DNA from: Liquidambar formosana
Lineage: Eukaryota > Streptophyta > Magnoliopsida > Saxifragales > Altingiaceae
Direction of reading: 5' to 3'
Assembly: GCA_039720395.1 (NCBI GenBank)
Contig: CM077824.1
Span: 30,533,859 to 30,597,858, forward strand
Length of the DNA: 64,000 bases
Every line of letters starts with the position of its first letter. The stretch's first letter is position 1. Below, in pieces: positions 45,050-57,199 of the stretch. Made by a program: the position numbers and the translations under genes. A model generated the notes under the pieces. That model was given only the letters and a program-made list of their open reading frames with translations. It was not told the DNA's origin and made no database searches.

Positions 45050-45084
<35 letters not shown>
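45050..45084. repeat. (CA)n microsatellite
   Basis: About sixteen uninterrupted AC units. Confidence 0.97.
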
Positions 45085-45085
<1 letters not shown>

Positions 45086-46073
45086 ATTTGTCTATTTTTG
45101 TTCTCTAAACTCAAATCTAACATGTTTTTCTTAAATGTTATGTTGAGAAATGTATTGAATCCAAAAATAAGCTGAAAGGGTGTTCTTTTTGCATCTAAAA
45201 AGGACTAAGAAAGACTAATATCCTATGTTAGTTTTTTTGGGGAATTGCTAAGAATTACGCATTTTTACTTTTACACTTTTCATTACATATTTGACATTGG
45301 ACTGAAATTGGCTTTCTTTAGGTTACAACAACAAAGAAGCAAATAAAATCCACACCTACAAACAAATTTTATGATCAAGAATTACATTTGTTGTAATAAT
45401 TCCATAGCAATTATATATTAATTTAACTTTCAAATACTCTCTTACTATTGGAGCGCAATGGGCATAACTAATTAAAATAAGAAATTAGCAAAAACAGGGT
45501 ACCAAGAGTCAACAAAAGTCTAATATAGAGTATAGAAATAATTAACATATTATTAGAATAGTTGTAATTCAATGGGCTTTTATCAAACACTTGGTGGTCA
45601 AAAAGCACCAAATGTGAACCAAACTATGTTATGGATTAGTGAAACAATGACATGTTAATCCTAATGCCATTGTCATTACATTTTATCCCTTTAATATTAT
45701 TCATAGGAATGGCTCACGGAAACTGGTAGCTAAATTACAAAACAAAAAATATTCCAATTGGGCATTGCCCGAAACGAAACAGGAGACATAAATTAAACAA
45801 TATTAAAACTTCATATTGACACTTATTCATATATATATGAATAAGCTATGCTACGCATTACCCAGCCTAATGCTCAAATTTGTTACCAAACCAGTCAAAA
45901 ATAGATAAAAGATTAGATGACTCACCGAACTGAAATCAAATCACAATCGTACCTGAGATTTTTGTTCCTTTATTCTTCCCGCAATGGGAGCTGAGTTTTA
46001 ACGAAGCTAAAAAGAAGAAAAAATGAAATATTAGAAGAAAAAGTGGAAGAAACGTTTCGATGTTTGAGAAAAC

Positions 46074-46736
46074 TAGGGGTGTTAATGGTTTGGTTTGGTT
46101 CGGTTTTAGGGGAGATTTCAAACCAAACCATTATACTTCGGTTTTGTTCCACCCAAACCAAAACCAAACCATATTATAAAAAAACCAAACCAAACCAAAC
46201 CATTATATTTTGGTTTGGTTCGGTTCGGTTTTGGTTTTAACCTATGAAGTAACAACGAATAATTGAAAATGAAAAAAATGACATGCCAAACTCCTAATAA
46301 AAACATTTTTAATAAAAGCATTACATTAGCAACTAAAAAAAACAAACATTGTATCAAAATAGAAACATATTGACATATATCAATATGACAATATCACACA
46401 CAACATTAATAGCTAGTTTAATACATGCCAATTTAAAAAAGGGAAAACAATAAGAAACTTAAAATCAACAAAAACAAACCCATTACCTATTTTACCCTTA
46501 TTAGAATTGGGAATTTACAAACTTTAAGTTTATATATATATATATTTTTCGGTTTTTTCGGTTTTTCGGTTTGGTTTGGTTTTTTAAAACTGAAAACCAA
46601 AACCAAACCAATTGAGTTCGGTTTTTTAAAATTAAAACCATAACCAAACCTAATGACAAAAAAACCAAACCAAACCGCCTTGTTCGATTTGGTTCGGTTT
46701 GGTTCTCGGTTTTAACCAAAACCATTAACACCCCTA
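46074..46736. mobile_element. hAT-type MITE (GGTTTGGTTCGG-rich ends)
   Basis: It starts TAGGGGTGTTAATGGTTTGG and ends with the complement type CCATTAACACCCCTA. The perfect 8-bp duplication GAGAAAAC flanks it (46,066-46,073 and 46,737-46,744). Both subterminal zones carry many GGTTTGGTTCGGTT or AACCAAACC words, with an AT-rich centre. It is 663 bp and non-coding; the short ORFs inside are repeats of the same words. Confidence 0.93.
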
Positions 46737-46744
46737 GAGAAAAC

Positions 46745-47560
46745 TGTTAGTTTTGGGAAAGAGGAGAAATCGTGAGGAAGCATATATGGTGAAGTGTTAA
46801 GGGTACTTTGGATAATTTAATACATTAGAGTAATGTTGTCTTTATATATTTTATTAAGGGTAAAATAGAGATTCAAAAGTTTTTCAAGTGAAGGCACTTT
46901 TAGAAGTCGTACAGAGATAGATATAGGCCCTGTTTGGGAAAACTGTAGCTTTTGCTTTTATGCAAAAGTAGAAGAGAATCAGAAGTTACGAGTAGCAGAA
47001 GAGAATTAGTCTTTGTTTGAAAATTATATTTCAAAAGTACTGTGAGAGCTGTAAGTGATTTTTTGTCCATTTGGGAAGAACATTTGTTGAAGTTGTTATA
47101 ACCCTAAATTGACTGAACTGTCCCTTGTAATAAATTATTATTTTTTAATATTAATGATTGGCGTTATCCTATACCGTACTCTTATCGAAATTTGAGCTCA
47201 GACTATTCCTTAACAGTCTCAGGTGAGATGTCCCATAACCATACAAACAATAAGAGTAGCAAGGCGTTAAAACAATAACCTTTGGAAAACACACACAATA
47301 CTTGACCGTTCGACCAACCCCACAAAGGTATATTACTAAGGATTTTGCTTACGTTGTTGTTGTTGTTTTTTTTGCTTAAAACAAAGGAAAAAAAGAGAGC
47401 ATGAATTGATATTTAAATAAAAAAATTATTACAAATCCAAATTTTATGGAACCAATTCTTGAAAAAATTTCAACAAATATAAATCAATGAATATAGGAAG
47501 AAAGAAAAAAAAAAAAAAGATTTGAAGTTTAAATTAGGATTCTATAGGTCTATTACCAAC
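46745..47560. other. Intergenic stretch before the Tat element
   Basis: GGCCCTGTTTGGGAAAAC at 46,926 looks like one end of a Harbinger-type element, with AGAAGAGAAT repeats after it, but no matching right end was found. No gene is seen. The last five bases, CCAAC, are the target duplication of the Tat element. Confidence 0.4.
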
Positions 47561-48368
47561 TGTGTGGGATATTTATGAAAAGCAAATGAAACCGCGACAC
47601 GTGTATGTTCTCGGTAATGTGCTCGGGTTACCCTATTCCACCCTCGGGCAAGGACGTCTTCGGAGCATCTGAACCCTCGGGCCTGCCCGCCTTCGGGGAA
47701 AATGGGCCCTCGGGCCTTGATGTCCTCGGTTCGTGTCATCCTCGGCAGGTACCCTCTCGGTCATGAACCCCTTCGGGCCGCATGAGCACGTGCCCCTCAT
47801 GTGCTTCGAATTTGTCTTACCTCCCAGATCCGGTAGAGGAAATCAGACCGGGAGCAGGGCACGCTCCTGGAAACCGATTCAGGGGAACGACTGTCAATGG
47901 TCAGGCCTGTAACCCCGAAAGATCCGCGATCTGGTCTGAAGCCCTTATCTAACCATGGTTAGCTTGGAACCCTAACTTGACCGCGGTCAGGTTAGGGCAT
48001 TGGACCAAATCCGAAACCTAGCACTTGCCTATAAAAGGAACACTATTCATGCCAAGAAGGGTAAGTTCCTTTAGCACAAAACCCTAGAAATTCTTCTTTC
48101 TCTCTCTTTCTTTCGGAGACTGACTTGAGCGTCGGAGGGTTTTAGACCGGGGAAACCCCCGGTCTCCCTTGACGATCCTCTTTATTTTCAAGTCCCTGTT
48201 CTGCGCAACACCTAGCTCTCCTGTTCATCGAGAAGGCTCCACATTCTCGCACGACAACGAGCCATCTCAGCCCTTACAACCCAATCGGGCCATAGTCGCG
48301 TGGCGTTCCGAATCTCTTAACCACTCTTTCAAAGCGCTCTGCCGACTGTCCGGACTTTTCCCCGTACA
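47561..48368 (+). mobile_element. 5' LTR of the Tat element
   Basis: 808 bp, TG...CA ends. A TATA box (CTATAAAAGG) lies at 48,029-48,038, and a CT-rich start region (48,090-48,112) follows. Compared with the 3' LTR I count roughly 30 differences by eye, many of them C/T or G/A, plus a small indel near 47,763. Confidence 0.93.
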
Positions 48369-48370
48369 GT

Positions 48371-48388
48371 TTAGCGCCATCTGTGGGA
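48371..48388 (+). promoter_or_regulatory. Primer-binding site of the Tat element
   Basis: TTAGCGCCATCTGTGGGA begins two bases after the LTR. It resembles the Tat/Ogre form TGGCGCCGTCTGTGGGGA with several changes. The matching tRNA is not assigned. Confidence 0.7.
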
Positions 48389-48448
48389 AAAACGAGCAAG
48401 AAGCCTTTGTGCTCGCCTTGGCTTGGGCTTGTGTTCCCTTTCTTACAA

Positions 48449-50989
48449 ATGGCAGGGCAAACTAGGTTCGGGGCAACGTACGCTGGACCAGAAATGAATG
48501 GAGCAAGTGTAGTGCTCCCACCACCACCGACTGGACGTCCCCTGGCGAGCGCCACCTTCATCAGGGAGACCAGTAGGCCGGTGGAGCAAACACAGATGCA
48601 AGAAGTCCAAGCTGCGTATGAGCGGGCGGTCGCGGAGCACTCCAACCCGGAAGCGGTCACCGCCGTGGTCGCAATGCTCCAAGCACGGCTAGACGAGGCG
48701 AATCGCGAGAAACTCGCTTTAAAGCAAGAGTATTTCAATCTAAAAGAGCGTAGCCGTCATGAAGCCTCCCCCCACCACGGCCGAACGACAATGGAGGACG
48801 GCGGCGACAAGCGAAGCTACACCTCTTACCCCGCCGAATCCATGCCACGACGGCGTAGAATACTTGTCCAAGAGAAGCGGTTTGAAAGAGGTGAGGATCA
48901 AAGCTACAGGAAGTTGAAGAGTAAGGTTGAGCGCCAAAGGATCGATGGGGGGCGGGTGCATGACTCTTTCTCAAAGGTCATTACTGGAGCGAGTTCTAGT
49001 TGAATTAGGCGGACCCCCCGGGAAGATAACCGAGGCCGGAGAGGAAGCGAGCGGCGCTCCGAGATGTCGGCTCTGAAGGCCAACCGGAGGGATAGAGAGC
49101 GTTACAAGGCAGTCGAGGGCTCGGCAGAGCCAGGTCGATGTGGGAGAAGCTCTCGAGAGGAGAGGAGAAGGAGGGTTGGAGATTTAACCTCGGACGAATT
49201 TGCAAGGAAGATCCGAGAGGAGATCAAGATAATGAAGGAGCCAGTGCGGCCGACACCGAATTATTTGCGAGTGGGAAAGTCTCCCTTCGCGAGCTGGATC
49301 CAAACCACGCCAACCCCAAAGAATTATAGGGCAGTCACTTTCACTCCTTACTCCCCGGTAACGGATCTCGACTACCATCTGACGTATTATGTCCAAAAGA
49401 TGTCCCTCTATATTGACAACGAGGGCTTCATGTGTAAAATCTTCCCGATGAGCCTTAGGGAGATTGCTCTGAGGTGGTGGGCAAAGATTCTGGAAAAATC
49501 GATTCGAAGATGGGATGACCTGGTCAAGCTCTTTTGGGATCGATTTATAACAATCAAAAAGTACGCCAAGACCATGCAGAACCTGTACGAGATGAGGCAG
49601 GGGACGGAGGAGCCCTTGCGAGATTATTCCCAGAGATTCTGGGAGCTTTACACCGAGATCGAGGAACTAGATGAGCGGAGCGCTCTCGACATCTTCAGAA
49701 GAGGACTGATTCGATCTTCTCGATTGTTCGAGCAGCTCACCCTCGACCCGCCGTCCAGCATCGGAAAGCTGCTTGATCGAGTACAGAGGTACATACGACT
49801 CGATGATGCTTTTCGGATGGCTAAGCAAACCGAACAGGTGGATAAGAAGAAAGATAAGAATCCCCGAGCGGACCGAGCGAGGGATGACCGAGCAAAACAT
49901 GAACCAACAAGAGACAAGGCACCAACAAACCCAAATCAAGCAGTCCTCACTGTTTTCACAATGCCAATCTACAGACTTTTGCGAATCGTCGAAAATAAAG
50001 ACTTCTTCGAAAAACCAAGGCCGATGGGCGGAGACCCCGAAAGGAGGAACAAAAAATGGTTTTGCGAATACCATAAAGATCACGGCCATAAAACTGAAGA
50101 CCGCAAAACCTTAAAGCATAACCTGGAGACCTGGGCAAAAGCCGGACACCTAAGTGAGTTCATAGTCAAGAACGACGATTGGAAGAAGCCCGAGGACAAA
50201 AAGATCGAGAAACCAAGGACTGAGACCGAGGGATATACAGTCTTGGGAGCCATCGACGTAATTAGCGGAGCATATGACAGGGCTTTGGTCTCTATAAACG
50301 CCCTTCGGGCGCAATATCAGAAAGCCTCCCACCTTCGGGAGGTGTTCGAAGTAAAATCAGAGCCAACGCTCGTGGCTGAAAGAGGGAAGGACGATTTGAG
50401 CTCCGCCCTATTCTCCGGGAGAGATTATCCGACCACGGAAGCACACCATCCCCACAATGACGCCCTGATAGTCCGAATGATGATCGCGAACTACGACGTA
50501 GGGAAGGTCTATGTCGACAACGGAGCCTCGGTTAATGTCATGTTCAAAAAACTCTTCGACCAGTTAGGGTTGAAAAAGGACGATCTCTCCCCGAGTAATT
50601 TGAGCTTGAAAGCATTTAACGGGAATCTTTCTTACCCCCTCGGGCAGGTCGCCTTAGCCGTCCGAACCGGCCCAGTCCAGACCATTCAGCACTTTGTCGT
50701 CCTAGAAGAGCGATCAGCATACAACGTGATAATGGGAAGGCCTTGGCTCCACGCCATTGAAGCGGTTCCTTCCACTTACCACCAGTCCGTCTGCTTCCCG
50801 GGACCTGAAGGCATAATGGAACTTCGCGGAAACCAAGCTGTAGCCCGAGAATGTTTTATGTATGAACTTACAGGTCACACTCCGTCGTCAGCGGCCAAGA
50901 AGAAGGAAAAGAGTAACGTTCGGATCGAGATGATGGAGGACTGCTCCGTCGAGCCGAAAAAATCTAAAAGGGATATCGACCCATTATAG
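48449..50989 (+). pseudogene. gag: Tat gag and protease
   Basis: One frame from the ATG at 48,449 (MAGQTRFGAT). A coiled-coil stretch (VVAMLQARLDEANREKLALK) is followed by an Arg-rich part, then the retrotransposon gag domain (about 49,300-49,800; LRWWAKILEKS, DLVKLFWDRFI, LRDYSQRFWELY) and a CEYHKDHGHKTED knuckle in which the last Cys is Arg. The aspartic protease near 50,460-50,780 shows the active site VDNGASVNVMF and the VIMGRPWLH end. In-frame stops are the TGA at 49,001-49,003 and the TAG at 50,987-50,989; there are no frameshifts. It would build the particle and process the polyprotein. Confidence 0.88.
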
Positions 50990-53137
50990 CAATTAAAGCA
51001 CGGTCGGCTCGGGGTTGAAGATACTCTACTCGAGCCCGACGACCGAACGGGTGAAGAGCTCCGCAAGATGATCATTGATGAGAAATGCCCCGAACGATAC
51101 TTTCTTCTCGGGAGCTCTCTCTCAGATGAGGAAGCGTCGGAGTTGTTTCAGTTCTTGAAGAAAAACGCTGATGTATTTGCTTGGTCGCCACATGAGATGC
51201 CAGGGATCGATCCGAACATAGTCCAACACAGGCTTAGAGTGAATCTGAGCTCCAAGCTTGTCGTACAGAAGCAAAGGAGGTTGTCCGATGACCGAGCTCG
51301 GGCCATAAACGAGGAGGTAAAGAAACTTTCGAAAGCCGGATTCATACGGGAAGTAATGTACCCGATATGGCTCGCTAACCCAGTATGTGTCAGGAAGAAA
51401 AGTGGCGAATAGAGAATATGTATTGATTTCACGGACCTAAACAAAGCCTGCCCGAAGGATAGTTTCCCACTACCAAAGATCGACCAAGTCATAGACTCGA
51501 TTGCCGGGTACACCCGATTGAGCATCTTCGACGCCTTTTCCGGATACCATCAGGTGCCGATGGTGGAAGAGGATCAAGAGAAAACAACATTTATCACCCC
51601 CACCGGTACCTATTGCTACAAAGTGATGCCCTTTGGTCTCAAAAACGCCGGGACAACATATCAACGACTTGTCTCTCGGATATTCGAGGGACTAATTGGG
51701 AAGAATTTGGAAGCCTACGTCGATGACACCATCGTAAAAAGCTCGGCCGAGTGCGACCACATAGCTGACCTTGCCGAGGCTTTTGGGAGACTGCGGCGAT
51801 TCGGGATGAAACTCAATGCCAAGAAAAGCTCTTTCGGGGTGCGGTCAGGAAAGTTCCTCGGACACTTGGTTACTCGACGAGGGATTGAGGCAAACCCCAC
51901 GAAGATAGAGGCATTGCGATCACTAAAGGAACCGAGCACATACCGAGAGGTTCAGCGGCTGAACGGAATGATCGCAGCACTCGGGCGCTTTATCTCACGA
52001 TCCTCGGACAAATGTCAACCCTTCTTCCAGGCTCTAAAGAAGAAGAAAACAAAGCACATTTGGACGGAGGAATGCCGAGTCGCCTTGAAGAGTTTAATAA
52101 GATATTTGGAAAGCCCTCCTGTCTTGTCGAAACCAAGACACGGAGAACCATTGTTCTTATACCTAGCAGTTTCCCAGCACGCGGTCAGCGCCGTCGCGAT
52201 CCGAGAAGATGGAAAAGAATAAAGACCCGTGTATTATGTAAGTAAGACCTTACTTGATGCCGAAACACGATACTTGCCTCTCGAAAAGATTGCCCTAGCA
52301 CTCCGAACAGCTTCGAGAAAGCTCCGACACTATTTTTAAGCACACACCATCGTTGTCCTAACAAACCAACCCCTAAAAGATGTACTTCGGAAGCCCGACC
52401 TTTCCGGAAGAATCTCTAAATGGGGGATCGAGCTAGCGGCATTTGATATACAGTTCAGACCAAAGACGGCAATAAAAGGGCAAATCTTAGCCGATTTCGT
52501 TGCTGAATTTACCGATCGTAACAGCGAGCGAGATGAGTCAAACCAAAGTTTGCCTGAACATTCGGATACCTCTTCCTCGGCCAAACTCGGGGGCGAGGAT
52601 AATAGGAGATGGGAGCTGTATGTCGACGAGGCCTCGAACAATCGAGGGGCAGGAATCGGGATTGTCCTCCGATCCCCGACAGGTGAAGTTCTAGAAAGCG
52701 CCATCAGATTGCAGTTCTCCGCCTCAAACAACGAGGCCGAGTACGAGGCCACTCTAGCAGGACTGAGGCTTGCCCTAGCATTATCGGTAACCAAATTAAA
52801 ACTTTTCAGTGATTCTCAATTGGTGGTTCGGCAGCTGAACGGTGAGTATGAGGCCCGGGACGAAAGGATGAAAGCTTACGTTAAGCTCACCAAGAAGCTT
52901 ATTTCGAATTTCGAAAGCGTTTGCATCCAACAACTTGTCCGAGAATGGAACAAGCACGCAGACGCGCTAGCATTTCTCGCGTCGGCACTGGAAGCAGAAT
53001 CCCGAAGAATAATTAACATCGAAACTATCCATGCCCCGAGTATAGAACCAAGCCCGGAAGTCAACGAAATTGTCGAACTTGGTCCAAGCTGGATGGACGA
53101 AATAATTGAATATCTCAAAAATGATGTCCTTCCTTAA
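50990..53137 (+). pseudogene. pol: Tat reverse transcriptase with two RNase H domains
   Basis: Continues the gag frame. RT motifs: RICIDFTDLN, FPLPKIDQ, IFDAFSGYHQ, MPFGLKNAGTTYQRL and an intact YVDD active site (AYVDDTIVKS). The first RNase H (about 52,090-52,380) has lost acidic residues (FLYLAVSQHAV), as is usual in Tat elements. A second, archaeal-type RNase H follows (about 52,610-52,990: ELYVDEASNN, NNEAEYEATLAG, KLFSDSQLVV, NKHADALAFLAS). Stops: 51,410-51,412 (TAG), 52,220-52,222 (TAA), 52,337-52,339 (TAA) and 53,135-53,137 (TAA). There are no frameshifts. Confidence 0.9.
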
Positions 53138-54331
53138 GACCACCATCAGAAACACCGGATCAGGGTCAAATCGGCACGATTCTGGCTCTCCCCAAAAGGC
53201 TTGCTATACAGGCGATCTTTCACCGGAGCGTATTTGAGGTGCGTTCATCCGAATGAAGTGGAAGGAATCTTGCAAGAACTCCATGATGGAAGTTGTGGAG
53301 GTCACACTGGGGGACGCTCGCTGGCGCACCGAGCAATAACGCACGGCTACTGGTGGCCGTACATGTAAAAGGATGCCCTTAAGTACACCCGGAAATGTCC
53401 GAACTGTCAATTCTTCTCGGATAAAATCCACCGACCGGCGGGAAACCTGCATCCTTTATCAAGCCCTTGGCCCTTTGCAAAATGGGGCCTTGATTTGGTC
53501 GGATCGCTCCCCCGAGCGAGCGGCAATAAGAGATACCTCGTCGGCGCAACCGACTACTTCACAAAGTGGGTGGAGGCCGCTGCCCTAACCTCCATCAGGG
53601 ACTCGGATATTATCAGTTTCCTTTGGGAAAACATTTTCACGAGATTTGGGGTTCCCCAAGCGTTCATCTCGGATAACGGCACTCAATTTGAGAGTAGAAG
53701 AACTCAAGAGTTCTGTGCACAATTCGGAACAAAGTTCTTCTACGCTAGTCCGAGTTATCCGCAATCAAATGGGCAAGCAGAGGCAACAAACAAAGTAATT
53801 GTAAAAGGAATTAAGAAAAGGCTGAAGAAAGCAAAAGGGAGGTGGCCCGAGGAGCTTCATGCGGTCCTATGGGCATACAGGACGACCCCCCGGAGGTCGA
53901 CAAACGAAACCCCTTTTGCACTTGCTTTCGGGACAGAGGCAGTCATCTCGGCAGAAATGGGATACCCGACTCTAAAAACAGAAGAACTCAGTCAGGAACA
54001 AGACGAAGAGAACATGGCGCGCGAGCTTGACCTAGCCGAAGAAAGAAGAAGAGAAGCAATGATCCGAATGGCGATCTATCAACAAGAACTCCGAAAGTAT
54101 TATAAGAAGAAGATCAGCCCTCGAGAGTTTAAAGTCGGTGATCTCGTCCTCAGAAAAGTAAACTCGGGAACTCGGGACCCAAAGGAAGGAAAACTCGGGG
54201 CAACCTGGGAAGGGCCCTATGAAGTCATCGCTGTCGGAGAGAAAGGTTCTTATGATCTAAAGCATTGTGAAAACAATAGAGACCTACCAAGGTCGGTAAA
54301 CGTGTCGAACCTTAGAATATTCCACAAATGA
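53138..54331 (+). pseudogene. Tat integrase
   Basis: Same frame as RT. The zinc region runs from ELHDGSCGGHTGG to CPNCQ and has a TAA at 53,366-53,368 in its middle. DDE core: WGLDLVGSLP (D), AFISDNGTQFES (D) and NGQAEATNKVIVKG (E). The C-terminal domain ends with WEGPYEVIAVGEKGSYDL. The final stop is at 54,329-54,331. No chromodomain is seen, as expected for Tat. Confidence 0.88.
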
Positions 54332-54901
54332 AGGAAGATGTAATACGGGCCTGGTCGGCAAAACACCAGCTCGATCCAATCAATGAAGTCTTTTTATTCA
54401 ATGAAAATGTTGTCATTATTAGAAACGCCTAGTCTTGTCATGATGACAAGGACCGATCACCCTAGCCTCACCATGACAACAAGGAAATGCATACAAAAAA
54501 CCTTAGTCTCGCCAAGGTAGTGAGGGCCGATCACCCTAGCCCCACCTGGGCGACAAAGGGATACTTACTAAAGTCTCGGATACCGAGCAGCGACGACTTA
54601 CAAACACAAAACAAAAGGCGCGAGCACAATGGCATCTAAAAGAAGGAAACGTCCGAAGAAAAATAGGTTCTAGTGCTTAGAACATGCATTGAAATAACCA
54701 AACATAAAATGAAAAGCCCATCGGGCCGGAAACAAGCATATATATTCAAACCAAACATAAAATGGGAGCCCATCGGGCCAAAAAAAGGACCATATATTCA
54801 CAAATGAGAATTTTTTACAAAAGTGTTTAAGTATATACTGAGCCCCTCGGGCGCAAAAAAAAAAAAAAAAAAAAGAAAAAAGAAAAGTACAATAAACCGA
54901 G
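54332..54901. other. Tat 3' untranslated spacer with a two-copy repeat
   Basis: Between the integrase stop and the end of the antisense gene. A repeat of CCTAGTCTYGCC, a GACAAGG/GTGAGGG link and CCGATCACCCTAGC occurs at 54,427-54,483 and 54,500-54,559. A pair of CCCATCGGGCC words (54,717 and 54,769) and an A-run (54,856-54,875) follow. No plus-strand gene is seen. Confidence 0.7.
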
Positions 54902-57199
54902 TCAAGCATCCTCGATCACCAGAACCTCAGAGTCCTCGGCTTCGGGGGGCTGCAAGGCGGCGGAGGCTGGAGTCTCGGTCGGGGGATGCTCGTTGGAAGG
55001 CCGCTCGGTGGGAGCATCCTCGGTCGGGAGAGGTCTCTCTGATACCTCATCAACCCTCTCGGCTACCTCTCCCTCGGCAAGATCTTCAGCTTCATTTCCC
55101 TCGGGTGGGGCCTCCCCGTCATCAATTTCATCCCCATCTTCTTCACCCTCATCATCCGAGAGAGGCAGAATGGCCCTCTCGTAGGGGATTCGTTCCAAGT
55201 CAATCTCGGGGAAGGCTTCTTTCACCCGAGCACCGAGGGTGTCCCACCCGAGCTTGTATTGACGGTCCATGTACGGCTCCATCCGCTCCACGTACTCGTC
55301 AGGGGCCTTGTCTTCAGTTTGTTTGATCAAGGTGGCCCGAGATTCCACCTCAGTTTGCCACTGATCGTACCATTCCTCGGCCTACTTCTTCCAGTGCGAA
55401 GCATCACCCCGAGACTCGTCAAGCTTGGTCCTCAAGTCCTCGGTCAGAGCTTGAGACTTCGCTAGCTCGTCTTGAGATAACCGAGCAGCCTCTCGGATGC
55501 ACTCCAGTTCCGAGCTCACCTTCGCGACCTCCTCCTGCAGCTGGGTCACCTCGGTCTTGAGATCAGACCTCTCGGAGGACCACTCGACCACCTCCCTCTT
55601 ATACCTATCCTCGGTTTTGAGGAGGCGCTCGGTTAGAAGCATTGTTTGCTGGGCGGCCTGCATTCACCGAGCACAAATTAGAAGTTGAAAACTTAAAGAA
55701 AATTTTCTAAGTATTTGAGCTAGTACTTACCAAGAATTGGTGAATAAGGGCCTCATAGCCCAGGTCCACCGATTTATGCTTTCGGTGGCTCGACATATCC
55801 GAGGGGAATTTTAGCAGATTCCCGATCAAGTGGTAGGTGAATTCCGGATCAGTCATGACCGAGAGACGCCTGTCGGTCGGGAGGGGAAACTGAGGCAGGT
55901 CCCTCATTATTTCTCGGCGCCCTCGGTCGATGGTCAACGGCTGGTAGTCCGAGGAAGCAAAGGAGAAGCCCTCCACCTCCTCTCTCTTCCTCTTCTTCGC
56001 CTGCTCGGGCCCGTGGTCCTCGGTCGTTGCTATTGCCTCTGGCCTATCCGACGTCACCGCTCCCCGAGAGGGCTGCGTAGCAGTGCTCGGATTGGTGGCC
56101 CGAGAGGGTATCGGGGCCCTGTGCTCGGTGACCTTTGTGGTCGGGGCCTTCTCTGTGGGCTTCTCGGTCGAGGCAATCAAGGAGGCCTTTCCCTGTTGTT
56201 TCCTGCACATCGCTTCCTTGATCGGGTCAGGACCCCTCTGTTTGCTCGGGCCTGCCCCCTTCTTTTTGGGCGCTGGAACCTTGATTGAAACATTGGCTCG
56301 GTCAGCCATGTTTTCAGAGGACCCCCATTGGGTAGAATTTGAACCTTCCCCCTCTGCTCGGCTCTGCGTACCGAGAGCAACGACTATGCTCGGTTCCTGC
56401 ACGGTAGCCCTCTTCCTCTTTGCTTGACCAAAGGATGGGTACCCTTTGGGAACACTCGTTGCTTGGAAACTCCGGTACCGAGGTGGGTACTTAAGAAGGA
56501 CGTGGGCTGCCCAACCAAAGCTGTCCTCCCCTCGGTAGTTCAGCGCCCTCTGGATCTCGTCCTCCTTAACTTCAAGAGGGAGCTCAAAGGTAGCTTCAGC
56601 TGTGGAAAAAGAACCAAGTCATGAATCGAGCGGAAGAAAAAGGGAAAGAAATGAATAATCAAGAACGAAAACTCTAAAAACTTACGAGACTCCCCGAGCG
56701 CCCGAGGGACTCTTCGCCCTTCTCTCCCGAGCAAGGGAGGCTCAAAGTCACCATAGACAAACACTATGTCCGATTGGTACCCCTGGCTACTGTCGGGGAT
56801 GTGTGTGACGAGCACCCGCTCGGGGTCTCGGGATCTGAGACAGAACCCACTCAGTGACCGAGACAGCTGATAGCAGCTAAATATCTCTTCAACACCTAGG
56901 TTGGTGCCAAGAATTCTATTGAGCTCTACAACCCCGAGCACAACTTTGTATGTGTTCGGTTTCAACTGGATGGGCGCCAAGTTGATGAAGTTAAGGAAGT
57001 CCACTAAGAGCTCGGGAAAAGGGACCCGAACACCACCCTCGAAGAAGTTGATGTTGTGGATGGGCACTCCCCCTCGGTCGTCGGTAGAGCTGATTTCTTC
57101 ACCGACCTCGGCAGACCAAAACGTAATCCCAGTCCCGAAACCGAACTTCTCCCTGAAGTCCCTCTCCTTGTTCGGGTTCCCTCGGATTTGATGAGTCAT
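54902..57199 (-). CDS. Spliced antisense gene of the Tat element (gypsy-type transposon N-domain, NLS-like patch, coiled coil, acidic tail)
   Basis: Opposite in direction to gag-pol. Exons 56,686-57,199, 55,731-56,599 and 54,902-55,657 join in frame with GTAAGT donors and CCACAG and ATGCAG acceptors: 713 codons including the stop. The first part (FFEGGVRVPFPELLVDFLNF, LAPIQLKPNTYKVVLGVV) has the form of the Pfam 'putative gypsy type transposon' domain. A KKRKREE patch suggests nuclear entry. Exon 3 starts with a long coiled coil (LKTEVTQLQEEVAKVSSELE) and ends in an Asp/Glu-rich tail. One in-frame TAG (55,382-55,384) interrupts it. ATG 57,199 is the first in this frame; an upstream exon is possible because TTAACAG precedes it. 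A TATA box on this strand lies at 57,644-57,653. Function is unknown; antisense genes such as Grande gene23 are known in this lineage. Confidence 0.7.

Larger units (their letters stand above)
41489..46065. other. Intergenic stretch, AT-rich
   Basis: No gene is supported. It contains T/A runs (42,370-42,385; 42,588-42,602), a ~180-bp tandem duplication (43,556-43,910), a (CA)n microsatellite (45,050-45,084) and otherwise featureless AT-rich DNA. Confidence 0.5.

Noticed and set aside
49773..50114. 113-codon ORF overlapping Tat gag
   Set aside because: Out-of-frame shadow of gag with no motif.
55830..56427. Plus-strand ORFs of 114-152 codons in the Tat 3' region
   Set aside because: They are shadows of exon 2 of the antisense gene, which has splice sites and recognisable composition.
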